64,000 bases of DNA, from assembly GCF_001984155.1 (NCBI RefSeq), contig NZ_MTQO01000053.1, positions 496,001 to 560,000 of the forward strand, in the 5' to 3' direction. Positions 27,124-35,820 of the stretch are shown in pieces. Each line of letters begins with the position of its first letter. The stretch's first letter is position 1. This DNA is from Actinosynnema sp. ALI-1.44 (GTDB taxonomy: Bacteria; Actinomycetota; Actinomycetes; Mycobacteriales; Pseudonocardiaceae). The position numbers and the translations under genes are program-made. Below the pieces are notes generated by a model that saw only the letters and a list, made by a program, of their open reading frames with translations, ran no database searches and was not told where the DNA came from.

Positions 27124-28622
27124 TGGGTTCCTTCACCTCTCTGATCGACGGTTTCGGTACCGCGTTGACCCCGGTCAACCTGATGTACGCGGTGATCGGT
27201 GTGCTGCTCGGCACGACGATCGGTGTGCTGCCGGGTATCGGCGCGGCGATGGCCGTCGCGTTGTTGCTGCCGATCACGTACGGGCTCGACCCGACGGGCG
27301 CCTTCATCATGTTCGCCGGTATCTACTACGGCAGCATGTTCGGCGGCTCGACCACGTCGATCCTGTTGAACACGCCAGGTGAGACCTCGTCGGTGGTCAC
27401 GGCCATGGAGGGCAATCCGATGGCCAAACGCGGCCGGGGCTCGCAGGCCCTCGCCGCGGCGGCGATCGGGCACTTCGTCGGCGGCATGATCGGCACACTG
27501 CTGCTGGTGCTGCTCGCACCCGTGGTCGCCAAGTTGGCGGTCGGCATCGGCGCGCCGGACTTCTTCGCGATCATGCTGCTGGCGTTCATCTCGGTGACGT
27601 CGGTGCTCGGCAAGTCCCGCGTCCGCGGGTTCGCCTCGCTGCTGATCGGCCTGGCGATCGGGCTGATCGGGCTGGACGAGATGACCGGTCAGCAGCGGCT
27701 GACGTTCGGTTCGCTGCACCTGTCCGACGGCATCGACGTCGTGGTCGTCGCGGTCGCGCTGTTCGCGGTCGGCGAGTCCCTGTGGGTGGCCGCGCACCTG
27801 CGGCGCATCCAGGCGGAGCCGATCCCGGTCGGCCGCCCGTGGCTGGGCCGGGGTGACGTCAGGCGTTCGTGGCGGCCGTGGCTGCGCGGGCCGTTCATCG
27901 GGTTCCCGTTCGGCGCGATCCCGGCCGGTGGCGCGGAGATCCCGACCTTCCTGTCCTATGTGACCGAACGCAGGCTGTCGAAGAACAAGGACGAGTGGGG
28001 CAAGGGCGCGATCGAGGGTGTGGCCGGACCCGAGGCGACGGCGTCCGCGTCGGCGTCGGGGACGCTGACCTCGATGCTGACGCTGGGCCTGCCGACCACG
28101 GCGACCGCCGCGGTGATGCTGGCGGCGTTCCAGCAGTACGGCATCCAGCCGGGCCCGTTGTTGTTCGAGCGTGAGTCCGGCCTGGTGTGGGCCCTGATCG
28201 CCAGCCTGTTCATCGCGTTGGTGTTGCTGCTGGTGCTGAACCTGCCGCTGGCGCCGGTGTGGGCGAAGCTGCTGCGCATCCCGAGGCCGTACCTGTACGC
28301 GGGCATCCTGTTCTTCGCCAGCGTGGGCGCCTATGCGGTCAGCGGTGACGTGGTGGATCTGGTGGTCCTGTTCGTCATCGGCCTGATCGGCCTGGCGATG
28401 CGCCGCTACGGTCTACCCGTGCTGCCCGCGGTGATCGGTGTGATCCTCGGTCCGGCGGCGGAACAGCAGTTGCGACGGGCGCTGCAGATCAGCGACGGCA
28501 GCGTCAGCGGTCTGGTGAACTCGCCGATGTCGGTGACCGTCTACGTGCTGATCCTGGCGATCCTCGCCTGGCCGCTGGTGCGCAGGCGTGCCCGCGACCA
28601 GGCAAGTATGGTCGGGCCATGA
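27120..28622 (+). CDS. tctA: Tripartite tricarboxylate transporter large membrane subunit
   Basis: TctA is the large permease subunit that drives carboxylate uptake with an ion gradient. The protein of about 500 residues has around ten to twelve membrane helices and the conserved stretches GVLPGIGAAMAVALLLP, YYGSMFGGSTTSILLNTPGE and the internal-repeat counterpart FPFGAIPAGGAEIPTF. GTG 27120 and ATG 27123 are alternative starts. The next gene begins inside its last four bases. Confidence 0.95.
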   Translation: MMGSFTSLIDGFGTALTPVNLMYAVIGVLLGTTIGVLPGIGAAMAVALLLPITYGLDPTGAFIMFAGIYYGSMFGGSTTSILLNTPGETSSVVTAMEGNPMAKRGRGSQALAAAAIGHFVGGMIGTLLLVLLAPVVAKLAVGIGAPDFFAIMLLAFISVTSVLGKSRVRGFASLLIGLAIGLIGLDEMTGQQRLTFGSLHLSDGIDVVVVAVALFAVGESLWVAAHLRRIQAEPIPVGRPWLGRGDVRRSWRPWLRGPFIGFPFGAIPAGGAEIPTFLSYVTERRLSKNKDEWGKGAIEGVAGPEATASASASGTLTSMLTLGLPTTATAAVMLAAFQQYGIQPGPLLFERESGLVWALIASLFIALVLLLVLNLPLAPVWAKLLRIPRPYLYAGILFFASVGAYAVSGDVVDLVVLFVIGLIGLAMRRYGLPVLPAVIGVILGPAAEQQLRRALQISDGSVSGLVNSPMSVTVYVLILAILAWPLVRRRARDQASMVGP

Positions 28623-29491
28623 TCGAGGAGTTCGACGTCACGGGGCCGGACTCGGGCCCGTACGGGATCACGGCAGGTCCTGACGGCGCGATGTGGTTCA
28701 CCTGCGTGAAGGCGGCGAAGATCGCCCGTTTCCACGCGGGTGAGACCCGCGTGTTCGACGTCGCGGCCGGCAGCGGGCCGACCGTGATTGTGCAGGGCCC
28801 GGATGGCGCGCTGTGGTTCACCGAGTACCAGGGCCACAGGATCGGTCGGATCACGGTCGAAGGTGACCTGACCGAGTTCGAGTTGCCGACACCGGAAGCG
28901 GAGCCGTACGGGTTGACGGCGGGGCCCGACGGTGCGCTGTGGTTCACGGAGATCAACCTCGACCGGATCGGCCGGATAACCCCGGACGGCGCGATCACGG
29001 AGTACCCGCTGCCGGTGGCGGGCGCGTTCCCCGGCCACATCACGGCGGGCCCGGACAACGGCCTGTGGTTCTCGCTCAACCAGGCCAACGCGATCGGCCG
29101 GATCGACGTCGGCGGAGACGTGACGATCCACCCGCTGCCGACGGAGAACGCGGCCCCGGTCGGCATCACGGACGGCGGCGACGGCGGCCTCTGGTTCGTG
29201 GAGATAGGCGCGGGCCAGGTCGGCCGGATCGCGGTCGACGGCCACGTGGACGAATTCCCGTTGCCGAACCGGGAAAGCCGCCCGCACGCGATCGTGGCGG
29301 CGGATGACGGAACCCTGTGGTTCACCGAGTGGGGCGCCAACAAGATCGGCTGCATAACCCTGGCAGGCAAGATAGCCGAGTACGACCTGCCCACACCGAA
29401 CTCGGAGCCCCACGGGATAGCGGTGGCCCAGGACGGTGCGGTGTGGGCGGCACTGGAGAACGGGAAGATAGCGAAGATCACCGCGAGGTAG
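28619..29491 (+). CDS. vgb: Virginiamycin B lyase-like beta-propeller (Vgb family)
   Basis: This 290-residue protein is made of repeated blades, each with a GPDGA(M/L)WFTE-type core and IGRI turn, as in the streptogramin lyase Vgb fold (SMP/Vgb beta-propeller). The last blades contain RPHAI, FTEWGANKIG and EPHGI, positions where Vgb enzymes hold active-site histidine and glutamate. Real lyase activity on streptogramin B cannot be claimed, since many actinomycete relatives have unknown substrates. ATG 28619 overlaps the tctA stop by four bases, so it is transcribed with the transporter. Confidence 0.82.
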   Translation: MIEEFDVTGPDSGPYGITAGPDGAMWFTCVKAAKIARFHAGETRVFDVAAGSGPTVIVQGPDGALWFTEYQGHRIGRITVEGDLTEFELPTPEAEPYGLTAGPDGALWFTEINLDRIGRITPDGAITEYPLPVAGAFPGHITAGPDNGLWFSLNQANAIGRIDVGGDVTIHPLPTENAAPVGITDGGDGGLWFVEIGAGQVGRIAVDGHVDEFPLPNRESRPHAIVAADDGTLWFTEWGANKIGCITLAGKIAEYDLPTPNSEPHGIAVAQDGAVWAALENGKIAKITAR

Positions 29492-29586
29492 TGCCAGCCC
29501 CACCAAAGATGCGGTCACAGGGGTGACTGCGTTCGAGGTAAGGAGTCGGCAGGGTTGGCGGTGTCGATCCTGCCGAGGAGGAAAAG

Positions 29587-30717
29587 ATGAAGTACAGCCT
29601 GCTGACCGCCGTCGTAGCGGCGGCGCTGGCAGCCGGAGCGGTCACAGCGTCGGCACAACCAGAGGCCACAGGGACCCGCCCGGAACTCGACAACCTGGTG
29701 CAGCGAGAGGGATACCCGGCGGCGCTGCTCACCGTGGACAAGAGCGGAAGGCCCGTGACCTACACAGCGGGCGTGTCCCAGGTCGGCAGGCCGCTCCCGC
29801 CGCCGAGGAACGGTCGAGTGCGCGCGGGCAGCAACACCAAGGCGTTCGTGGCGGTAGTGGTGATGCAGCTGGTGGCGGAAGGAAAGGTGGAGCTGGACGC
29901 GCCGATCGAGCGCTACCTGCCGGGAATGGTGCGCGGCGAGGGCATAGACGGCAACGCGATCACGATCCGCCAACTGCTGCAACACACGTCAGGCGTGCCG
30001 AACTACACGAAGTACCTGGGCCTGGACGACATCGAGAAGGTCAGGGACACCTACTTCGACCCCCGGCGCCTGGTGGACGCGGCGCTGGCGAACCCGGCGA
30101 GCTTCAAACCGGGAACAGACTGGGAGTACAGCAACACCGGATACGCACTGCTGGGTCTGACGGTCGAACGCGTGACAGGACGTCCCATCGCCGAGCAGGT
30201 GGCCACCCGCGTGATCGACCGAATCGGCCTGCGTGACACCTACTGGCCGAACGTCGGGGAACGAACGATCCGCGGCTCGCACCCGCACGGCTACGCCCGA
30301 GCGAAAGACGGCCGGATCATCGACATCACGAACATGGACCCGTCATGGGGCTGGGCGGCAGGGCAACTGGTGACGACACCGGCGGACCTCAACAGCTTCT
30401 ACGGAGCCCTGGTCGGCGGGAAACTGGTTCCGGCGAAGGAACTGGCCGAGATGAAGAAGACAGTCCCGGCGAAGCTCTGGCCAGGAGCCCAGTACGGCCT
30501 GGGCATCATGAGCACGCCGTTGACGTGCGGCGGTGTGTACTGGGGCCACGGCGGTGACATCCACGGTTACGAAACCCGAGGCGGCGCAACGGAAGACGGC
30601 CGCCAGGCATCGATCGGGGTGACGGCGATGTCAGGGCTGAAGAACCCCGCGGACAGCGAGCGCAATAACGCGGCAGTACTGTCCGTAGTGGACAAGGCGC
30701 TTTGTGAGCGCCGTTGA
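29587..30717 (+). CDS. Secreted serine hydrolase (class C beta-lactamase/DD-peptidase family)
   Basis: The 376-residue precursor has an N-terminal signal peptide ending near ASA (23). It carries the serine-hydrolase catalytic set: Ser82-x-x-Lys85 (SNTK), Tyr181-Ser-Asn (YSN) and HGGD in place of the KTG box. Family members are D-alanyl-D-alanine carboxypeptidases, esterases or beta-lactamases; which one is not clear. ATG 29587 has AGGAGG upstream. The last 151 bases overlap the antisense end of the HNH gene. Confidence 0.9.
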   Translation: MKYSLLTAVVAAALAAGAVTASAQPEATGTRPELDNLVQREGYPAALLTVDKSGRPVTYTAGVSQVGRPLPPPRNGRVRAGSNTKAFVAVVVMQLVAEGKVELDAPIERYLPGMVRGEGIDGNAITIRQLLQHTSGVPNYTKYLGLDDIEKVRDTYFDPRRLVDAALANPASFKPGTDWEYSNTGYALLGLTVERVTGRPIAEQVATRVIDRIGLRDTYWPNVGERTIRGSHPHGYARAKDGRIIDITNMDPSWGWAAGQLVTTPADLNSFYGALVGGKLVPAKELAEMKKTVPAKLWPGAQYGLGIMSTPLTCGGVYWGHGGDIHGYETRGGATEDGRQASIGVTAMSGLKNPADSERNNAAVLSVVDKALCERR

Positions 30718-31925
30718 TGCTGATGGTTGCGGCGGGGCGTACGCGCGGGATCGACATAGTCGGGCGGAGTGAACCACGCGACCCCGTCGTCGAGCCGCAC
30801 CTCCCACTCACTCCGGTGCACCAACCGATGATGAGTTCCGCACAGTAGAACGAGATTCCCCAGAGCGGTCGGCCCGCCCTTGAGCCACGAGCGCACATGA
30901 TGGCTGTGGCAAACACTCGCGGGCCGATCGCAGGCGGGGAAGGCACACCCGCGATCCCGCAACACCAGCCCTCGCCGAATGTGCGCGGGAACGACATAAG
31001 CGGGAACGGCGACATCCAAAGGCTTCGACTCCCCACCCATGACAGCGGGAAGGACATGCGCGTCACAGGCAATCCGCCGCGCCTCACCGGCAGTCAACCG
31101 AGTCCCGGGTAGAACCCGGCCATCGACTGACCGGGTCAATTCATCCATGGAGATGGTGAAGGCGACCTCGGTCTTGTACCCGTTGTGAGTCGACGAGTCA
31201 GGACAGTTGGCCGCCTGCTGGAGCACATCGGCGAAGGCATCCCCACCCCGCTCGGAGAACCCCCGAGCATCACCGGACTCCATCTTCTCGAACGGGGCCA
31301 GCAGAGCCTCGAAGAGAGCAGCGGTCTCGGCATCCAACCGACCCTTGAACTCCATCCGCCCATCACGGAAAACATGCCGCCGCAACTCACGCTCCGGCCG
31401 TTGAGGCTCTTCATCGCGGGGCGGAGTCCCATCAGGGTCGACAACATCCCGTACCCACCGCTCGCCGTACCGCGCCAACGCGTTTGGATCATCCTCAGCC
31501 GCGCGCTCGACCATGATGTCCTCAGCCAGCGCGACCTTTTCCGGCGCGAGGTGACTGAGGCTGCCGACAAACCTCCGAATGACCTCCACCTGCCCAACGC
31601 CGATCTCACCGGAGGCAAGCTTCGCAGCGGTCAACGGAAGCGAAGCGTCAACCACAGCGCCAGCCGGAGTCCTCGTCTCATGAAGGGCGACGGCATGAGC
31701 AAGGCGTTGGTTGGCCTCGCTACGAGTGATGTTCTGCGTGTGCACCAGAAGCGCGGCGCTGTTGCTGTACCCCAACTCGTAGGCGGCACCACGGGAATCC
31801 AGCTCCGCCAACAGCTCCAGGTGCTCGGCGTAGGCGCGACGCAACCGTTCCTCAGACGCGGTGAGGCGGGCGACCAGCTCTCGATTGCTGGCCTGCCAAA
31901 GGGAAGAACCCCCGATCTGCGTCAT
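30567..31925 (-). CDS. DUF222-HNH endonuclease family protein
   Basis: This 452-residue protein has an N-terminal helical DUF222 (13E12-type) region (about 10-290) and a C-terminal HNH motif. Zinc-type cysteines C327, C332 and C362 surround CHSHHVRSW (339-347) and CGTHHRLVH (362-370). Such proteins are abundant in Actinobacteria, often as multi-copy families. The biological role is unknown. ATG 31925 has GGAGG just upstream. The last 50 codons, beyond the usual PRRNH end of the family, lie antisense within the serine hydrolase gene. Confidence 0.87.
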   Translation of the reverse strand: MTQIGGSSLWQASNRELVARLTASEERLRRAYAEHLELLAELDSRGAAYELGYSNSAALLVHTQNITRSEANQRLAHAVALHETRTPAGAVVDASLPLTAAKLASGEIGVGQVEVIRRFVGSLSHLAPEKVALAEDIMVERAAEDDPNALARYGERWVRDVVDPDGTPPRDEEPQRPERELRRHVFRDGRMEFKGRLDAETAALFEALLAPFEKMESGDARGFSERGGDAFADVLQQAANCPDSSTHNGYKTEVAFTISMDELTRSVDGRVLPGTRLTAGEARRIACDAHVLPAVMGGESKPLDVAVPAYVVPAHIRRGLVLRDRGCAFPACDRPASVCHSHHVRSWLKGGPTALGNLVLLCGTHHRLVHRSEWEVRLDDGVAWFTPPDYVDPARTPRRNHQHQRRSQSALSTTDSTAALLRSLSAGFFSPDIAVTPIDAWRPSSVAPPRVS

Positions 31926-32199
31926 GCCTCCACCGTACCGACAGAAAACATGAAAATCCCTAAACAAAACCGCATTCACTCGATAGGGCGGCATGGTCAT
32001 CAACGAAAACCTCTGGCGCCCAACAAAACCAGCAAGCCAACCCCACTGAAATTGGTTCCGCCCATCGAAGCAGTGGTGCCACCGGCAAATCCAGTAGTCC
32101 ACAACTCGCCAGTAACCCTTTGACCGGCCCCAATTGCCGATAGACTGGAGCAGGGACGCCCCCCGGGTTGGGTGGGGGCTTGTCCATCTTCTTCTTGTG
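31926..32199. other. Intergenic region, less GC-rich than its surroundings
   Basis: This 274-base gap between the HNH and mmsA genes (both minus strand) reads visibly richer in A and T than the flanking genes. I see no convincing gene, only short shadow frames. It should contain the HNH promoter. A short GC stem near 32158-32179 may end mmsA transcription. Confidence 0.5.
32158..32179. terminator. Weak GC stem downstream of mmsA
   Basis: GCCCCC (32158-32163) can pair with GGGGGC (32174-32179) around a 10-base loop, 21 bases after the mmsA stop. The stem is short and there is no clear T-run. Confidence 0.25.
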
Positions 32200-33690
32200 T
32201 CACCCGTGGGTGGGGAAGCCGAGGTCGATGCCTGACTGGCGCGGCCACCGCGACGTCACGGCCTTGGCGCGCGTGTAGAACTTCACGCCTTCCGCGCCGT
32301 GCACGTGGGTGTCGCCGAACAGCGAGTCCTTCCACCCGCCGAACGAGTAGTACGCCATCGGCACCGGAATCGGCACGTTGATCCCGATCATCCCCACATG
32401 CACGCGCCTTTGGTATTCACGCGCCGCCAGGCCGTCGCCCGTGTAGATCGCCGTCCCGTTGCCGTAGGGGTTGGCGTTGACCAACTCCACGGCGGCGTCG
32501 AACGTCGGCACGCGCACCACGCACAGCACCGGGCCGAAGATCTCGTCTCGGTAGATCGACATTTCCGGGGTCACGTCGTCGAACAGCGTCGGCGCCAGCC
32601 AGAAGCCGCCCTCATGCCCAGCCGGAACGAACCCGCGCCCGTCCACGACCAACGCAGCACCCGAAGCGATCCCGGCGTCCACGTATGAGGTCACGCGGTC
32701 GCGGTGCACACCCGTGACCAGCGGCCCCATTTGGGATGCCGGGTCTGTGCCGGGGCCTGTCACCAGGGAACCGGTTCGGGAAGCGATCGCGGCGACCAGC
32801 GGGTCCGCGACATCTCCAACCGCCACAACCACCGAGATCGCCATACAACGCTCACCCGCGCTGCCGTAGCCAGCGGACACGGCCGCGTCGGCCGCGACCT
32901 CGACATCGGCGTCCGGCAACACGACCATGTGGTTCTTCGCCCCGCCTAACGCCTGCACCCGCTTGCCGTTCGCCGTCCCGCGCGCGTACACGTGCTTGGC
33001 GATCGGCGTTGAGCCGACAAACGACACGCCTGCCACGTCTGGGTGGTCCAGGAGTGCGTTCACTGCGGTCGCGTCACCTTGCAGGACATTCAGTACACCT
33101 GCGGGCAGTCCGGCTTCGCTGAACAGCTCCGCCAGCCGGACCGCCGTCGACGGGTCGCGCTCGGAAGGCTTCAGCACGAAGGCGTTCCCGGCCGCGATGG
33201 CCAGCGGGAACATCCACATCGGGACCATCGCGGGGAAGTTGAACGGCGTGATCCCCCCGACCACACCCAGCGGCTCCCGTACCGAATACGCGTCCACACC
33301 ACGAGACACCTGCTCGGAGTGCTCGCCCTTCAACAGGTGCGGGATGCCGCAGGCGAACTCCACGACTTCCAGCCCGCGCTGCACTTCACCCGCCGCGTCC
33401 GACAGCACCTTGCCGTGTTCCGCCGTGATCAGCGCCGCCAGTTCGTCCCTGTGCTGGTGCACGAGCTCGCGGAAGGCGAACATGATCCGGCTGCGCGTCG
33501 ACAGCGACGACTCGGCCCACTCCCGCGCAGCCTTCACCGCCGACGCCACCGCGAGATCCACGTCGGACTGTGCGGCCAGCACGACCTTGCGGGCGACCGC
33601 TCCGGAGGACGGCTCGAACACGTCGCCGGTCTCCACCGAGGCTCCTGTTGCCCGTGCGCCGTCGATGTAGTGCGGGACAAGCTCTGACAT
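32200..33690 (-). CDS. mmsA: CoA-acylating methylmalonate-semialdehyde dehydrogenase (MmsA/IolA)
   Basis: MmsA/IolA converts malonate or methylmalonate semialdehyde to acetyl- or propionyl-CoA, the final step of myo-inositol breakdown and part of valine catabolism. The 496-residue protein has the nucleophile Cys282 in GERCMA. It lacks the general-base Glu of ordinary ALDHs, showing ALGGAKNH instead, which marks the CoA-acylating subgroup. A GITPFNFPAMVPMWM stretch is also typical. It starts at ATG 33690, just after the LacI-type regulator gene on the same strand, which ties it to the iol operon opposite. Confidence 0.93.
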   Translation of the reverse strand: MSELVPHYIDGARATGASVETGDVFEPSSGAVARKVVLAAQSDVDLAVASAVKAAREWAESSLSTRSRIMFAFRELVHQHRDELAALITAEHGKVLSDAAGEVQRGLEVVEFACGIPHLLKGEHSEQVSRGVDAYSVREPLGVVGGITPFNFPAMVPMWMFPLAIAAGNAFVLKPSERDPSTAVRLAELFSEAGLPAGVLNVLQGDATAVNALLDHPDVAGVSFVGSTPIAKHVYARGTANGKRVQALGGAKNHMVVLPDADVEVAADAAVSAGYGSAGERCMAISVVVAVGDVADPLVAAIASRTGSLVTGPGTDPASQMGPLVTGVHRDRVTSYVDAGIASGAALVVDGRGFVPAGHEGGFWLAPTLFDDVTPEMSIYRDEIFGPVLCVVRVPTFDAAVELVNANPYGNGTAIYTGDGLAAREYQRRVHVGMIGINVPIPVPMAYYSFGGWKDSLFGDTHVHGAEGVKFYTRAKAVTSRWPRQSGIDLGFPTHG

Positions 33691-33691
33691 T

Positions 33692-34684
33692 TCAGCTCCT
33701 GGCTTGGGTGGTCGAGCGGACTACGAGAGAGGGGTGCAGCAGCTTCTTCACCGGCTCGGTGCGTTCGCCGCGGACCCGTTGCACCAGCGCCTCGCCCGCG
33801 AGCCTGCCGATCTCGTGGCGCGGCTGGTCGATTGTCGTCAGTGAGACGTGCCTGAGGCCCGCCAGCGACGTGTTGTCGTACCCGACGACCGACATGTCCT
33901 GGGGGACGCGCAGTCCGGCCTCTTCCAGTGCGGAGATCGCGCCGACCGCGTTGAAGTCGTTGGCCGCCACCAACGCCGTCGGCAGTGCTCCTTGTTCGAG
34001 CAGTTGGCGTACGGCCTTCGCCCCGGCCAAGTCCGTGTACTCGCTGGGGATCACGCGCGGTGCCAGGCCATGGCGCTGCATCGCCGCGATGTAGCCGCGC
34101 CTGCGCTGCGGTGCCTGCGAGCCGACGCCGCCGTCCAGGTGGGCGATCTCGTCGTGGCCCAACGACACCAGGTGGTCGACGGCCAGGGCTGAGCCCGCTT
34201 CGCCGTCGTCGTTCACAGTGTCCAAAGTCGACAGACGGGACGACCTGGCCACCAGGACCGTCGGCGCCTGCTCGGCGGCCTCGGCCAGCGTGTTCGGTGG
34301 CACGACCGGGCCGAGCAGCGCCAACCCGGCCGGGCGGAAGGCCAGCAGGCCGTTGACCGCCCTGCGTTCGCGGGCGGGACTGCGGCCGCCGGTGTTGATG
34401 ATGAGCTCGAAGCCCTCCGCCTGCGCCACTTCGTCGATCCCGTCGACGACCTCGGCGAAGAAGGCGTTGTGCAGGTCCGACACCATCACGCCGAGCACTG
34501 TCGACGTCCGGCTGGCCAACGACCGCGCCATCGCGTGCGGCGAGTAGCCGAGCTGTTCGGCGGCGTCGAGCACGGCCTTGCGGCGCTGCTCGCTCACCTT
34601 GGGCGAGTCGTTCATGACCAGGGAGACCAGCGCGCGTGACACACCGGCCAGCCGGGCCACGTCTTCCATGGTCGGGCGAGTCAA
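33692..34684 (-). CDS. LacI-family regulator of the inositol genes
   Basis: This 330-residue repressor has an N-terminal LacI helix-turn-helix (MEDVARLAGVSRALVSLVMN) followed by a periplasmic-binding-protein-type effector domain (VLGVMVSDLHNAFFAEV onward). TTG 34684 has GGAGG close upstream and gives five residues before the HTH, so it is preferred to ATG 34669. It is divergent from the iol operon and upstream of mmsA. Two LacI-type palindromes lie between, so autoregulation and control of both sides are expected. An inositol-derived ligand is inferred. Confidence 0.9.
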   Translation of the reverse strand: MTRPTMEDVARLAGVSRALVSLVMNDSPKVSEQRRKAVLDAAEQLGYSPHAMARSLASRTSTVLGVMVSDLHNAFFAEVVDGIDEVAQAEGFELIINTGGRSPARERRAVNGLLAFRPAGLALLGPVVPPNTLAEAAEQAPTVLVARSSRLSTLDTVNDDGEAGSALAVDHLVSLGHDEIAHLDGGVGSQAPQRRRGYIAAMQRHGLAPRVIPSEYTDLAGAKAVRQLLEQGALPTALVAANDFNAVGAISALEEAGLRVPQDMSVVGYDNTSLAGLRHVSLTTIDQPRHEIGRLAGEALVQRVRGERTEPVKKLLHPSLVVRSTTQARS

Positions 34685-34721
34685 GAGGTCCTCCGGGTTG
34701 TAACAAGCGGGCGACGCGCCC

Positions 34722-34727
34722 TTGACA
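34722..34727 (+). promoter_or_regulatory. Possible -35 element (TTGACA) of the iol operon
   Basis: Consensus TTGACA is followed by GATACAGCAT at 34741-34750, which could supply a poor -10, and then directly by the two operator palindromes. Repressor binding there would cover the transcript start. The -10 assignment is uncertain. Confidence 0.35.
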
Positions 34728-34749
34728 CGACTTGGCACACGATACAGCA

Positions 34750-34779
34750 TTGGAGCGCTCCAACAAGTAGAGCGCTCTA
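34750..34779. promoter_or_regulatory. Two tandem LacI-type operators
   Basis: TTGGAGCGCTCCAA (34750-34763) and TAGAGCGCTCTA (34768-34779) are perfect palindromes sharing the core GAGCGCTC with the central CG step typical of LacI-family operators. Their centres are 17 bp apart. They sit in the divergent gap between the LacI-type gene and iolG. Confidence 0.8.
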
Positions 34780-34818
34780 ACAAAGACTGGCTTTGACCTG
34801 CGGATCCATTGGAGAAGA

Positions 34819-35820
34819 ATGCGTATCGGAGTAGCCGGAGTCGGCCGGATCGGCACGATGCACGCGCGCAACCTCGCCTCACTCGACGCGGTGGACGAGG
34901 TCGTCCTGTTCGACCCGGTCCCCGGCCGCGCCGCCGAAGTGGCGGGGAGCATCGGCGCGCAGGCGGTCGACGACCTGGACGCGTTGCTCAGCGCCAGCGA
35001 CGGCGTGCTGATCGCGACTCCGACCACGTCCCACCCCGAGACCATCCGCCGTGCCCTCGCCGCACGGACGCCCGCATTGTGCGAGAAGCCGATCGCGAGC
35101 GACTACGCCGAGATGAGCGCGCTGGTCGACGACATCGAGGCCGCCGGTGTCGATGTGCTCGTCGGGTTCCAGCGCCGGTTCGACCCGGCGGTCTCCGAGC
35201 TGCACCGGCGGATCCGCGCCGGTGAGGTGGGCAAGCTGTACCTGGTCCGGTCGACCGGCAACGACGCCGAACCGCCGGACTTCTCCTACCTGCCCGCGTC
35301 CGGCGGGATCTTCCGCGACCTGCTGATCCACGACCTCGACGCGGTCCCGTGGCTGGTCGGCGAACCGGTGGTGGAGGTGTACTCGTCCGGGTCCGTCCTG
35401 GTGGACCAGGCCTTCGCGGACGCCGACGACGTGGACAACGCCGTCGTCATGCTCAAGTTCGCCGGTGGTGCGCACGCCGTGCTCGTCGGCGGCCGGCACG
35501 ACCCGCTCGGCTACGACCACCGCATCGAAGTACTGGGCAGCAAGGATTCCCTCGCTGTCGGCGTGGACTCGCGCACGCCGTTGACGTCGCTCGAACCGGA
35601 CGGCCCGAAGGTCGCCGTGAACGCTTATCCCGGCTTCCCGGAACGGTTCCACCGCGCGTATCTCAACGAGATGGCCGTGTTCGTGGACGTTGTCGCTGGT
35701 CGCGTGCCGAACCCGTCTCCCGCGCGGGACAGCCTGACCAGCTTGCGCCTGGCGTTGGCGTGTGACGAGTCGCGCCGGACCGGCGTGCCCGTGAAGATCG
35801 AGCAGGAGGTGGTCGCGTGA
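34819..35820 (+). CDS. iolG: Inositol 2-dehydrogenase
   Basis: IolG oxidises myo-inositol to 2-keto-myo-inositol with NAD. The 333-residue Gfo/Idh/MocA protein has the Rossmann loop GVGRIG (7-12), the catalytic EKP (89-91) and the GGIFRDLLIHDLD segment carrying active-site Asp and His. ATG 34819 has GGAGAA upstream. It is the first gene of a long operon, directly downstream of twin operators, and overlaps iolE by four bases. A scyllo-inositol preference is possible. Confidence 0.9.
   Translation: MRIGVAGVGRIGTMHARNLASLDAVDEVVLFDPVPGRAAEVAGSIGAQAVDDLDALLSASDGVLIATPTTSHPETIRRALAARTPALCEKPIASDYAEMSALVDDIEAAGVDVLVGFQRRFDPAVSELHRRIRAGEVGKLYLVRSTGNDAEPPDFSYLPASGGIFRDLLIHDLDAVPWLVGEPVVEVYSSGSVLVDQAFADADDVDNAVVMLKFAGGAHAVLVGGRHDPLGYDHRIEVLGSKDSLAVGVDSRTPLTSLEPDGPKVAVNAYPGFPERFHRAYLNEMAVFVDVVAGRVPNPSPARDSLTSLRLALACDESRRTGVPVKIEQEVVA

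Noticed and set aside
28619-29491. Streptogramin resistance gene
   Set aside because: The propeller fold fits Vgb but many environmental relatives have unknown substrates; resistance cannot be claimed from sequence alone.
34750-34779. A single long hairpin or a tandem repeat element
   Set aside because: The two palindromes share only the 8-base core and are better read as two LacI-type operators in a divergent regulator/target gap.
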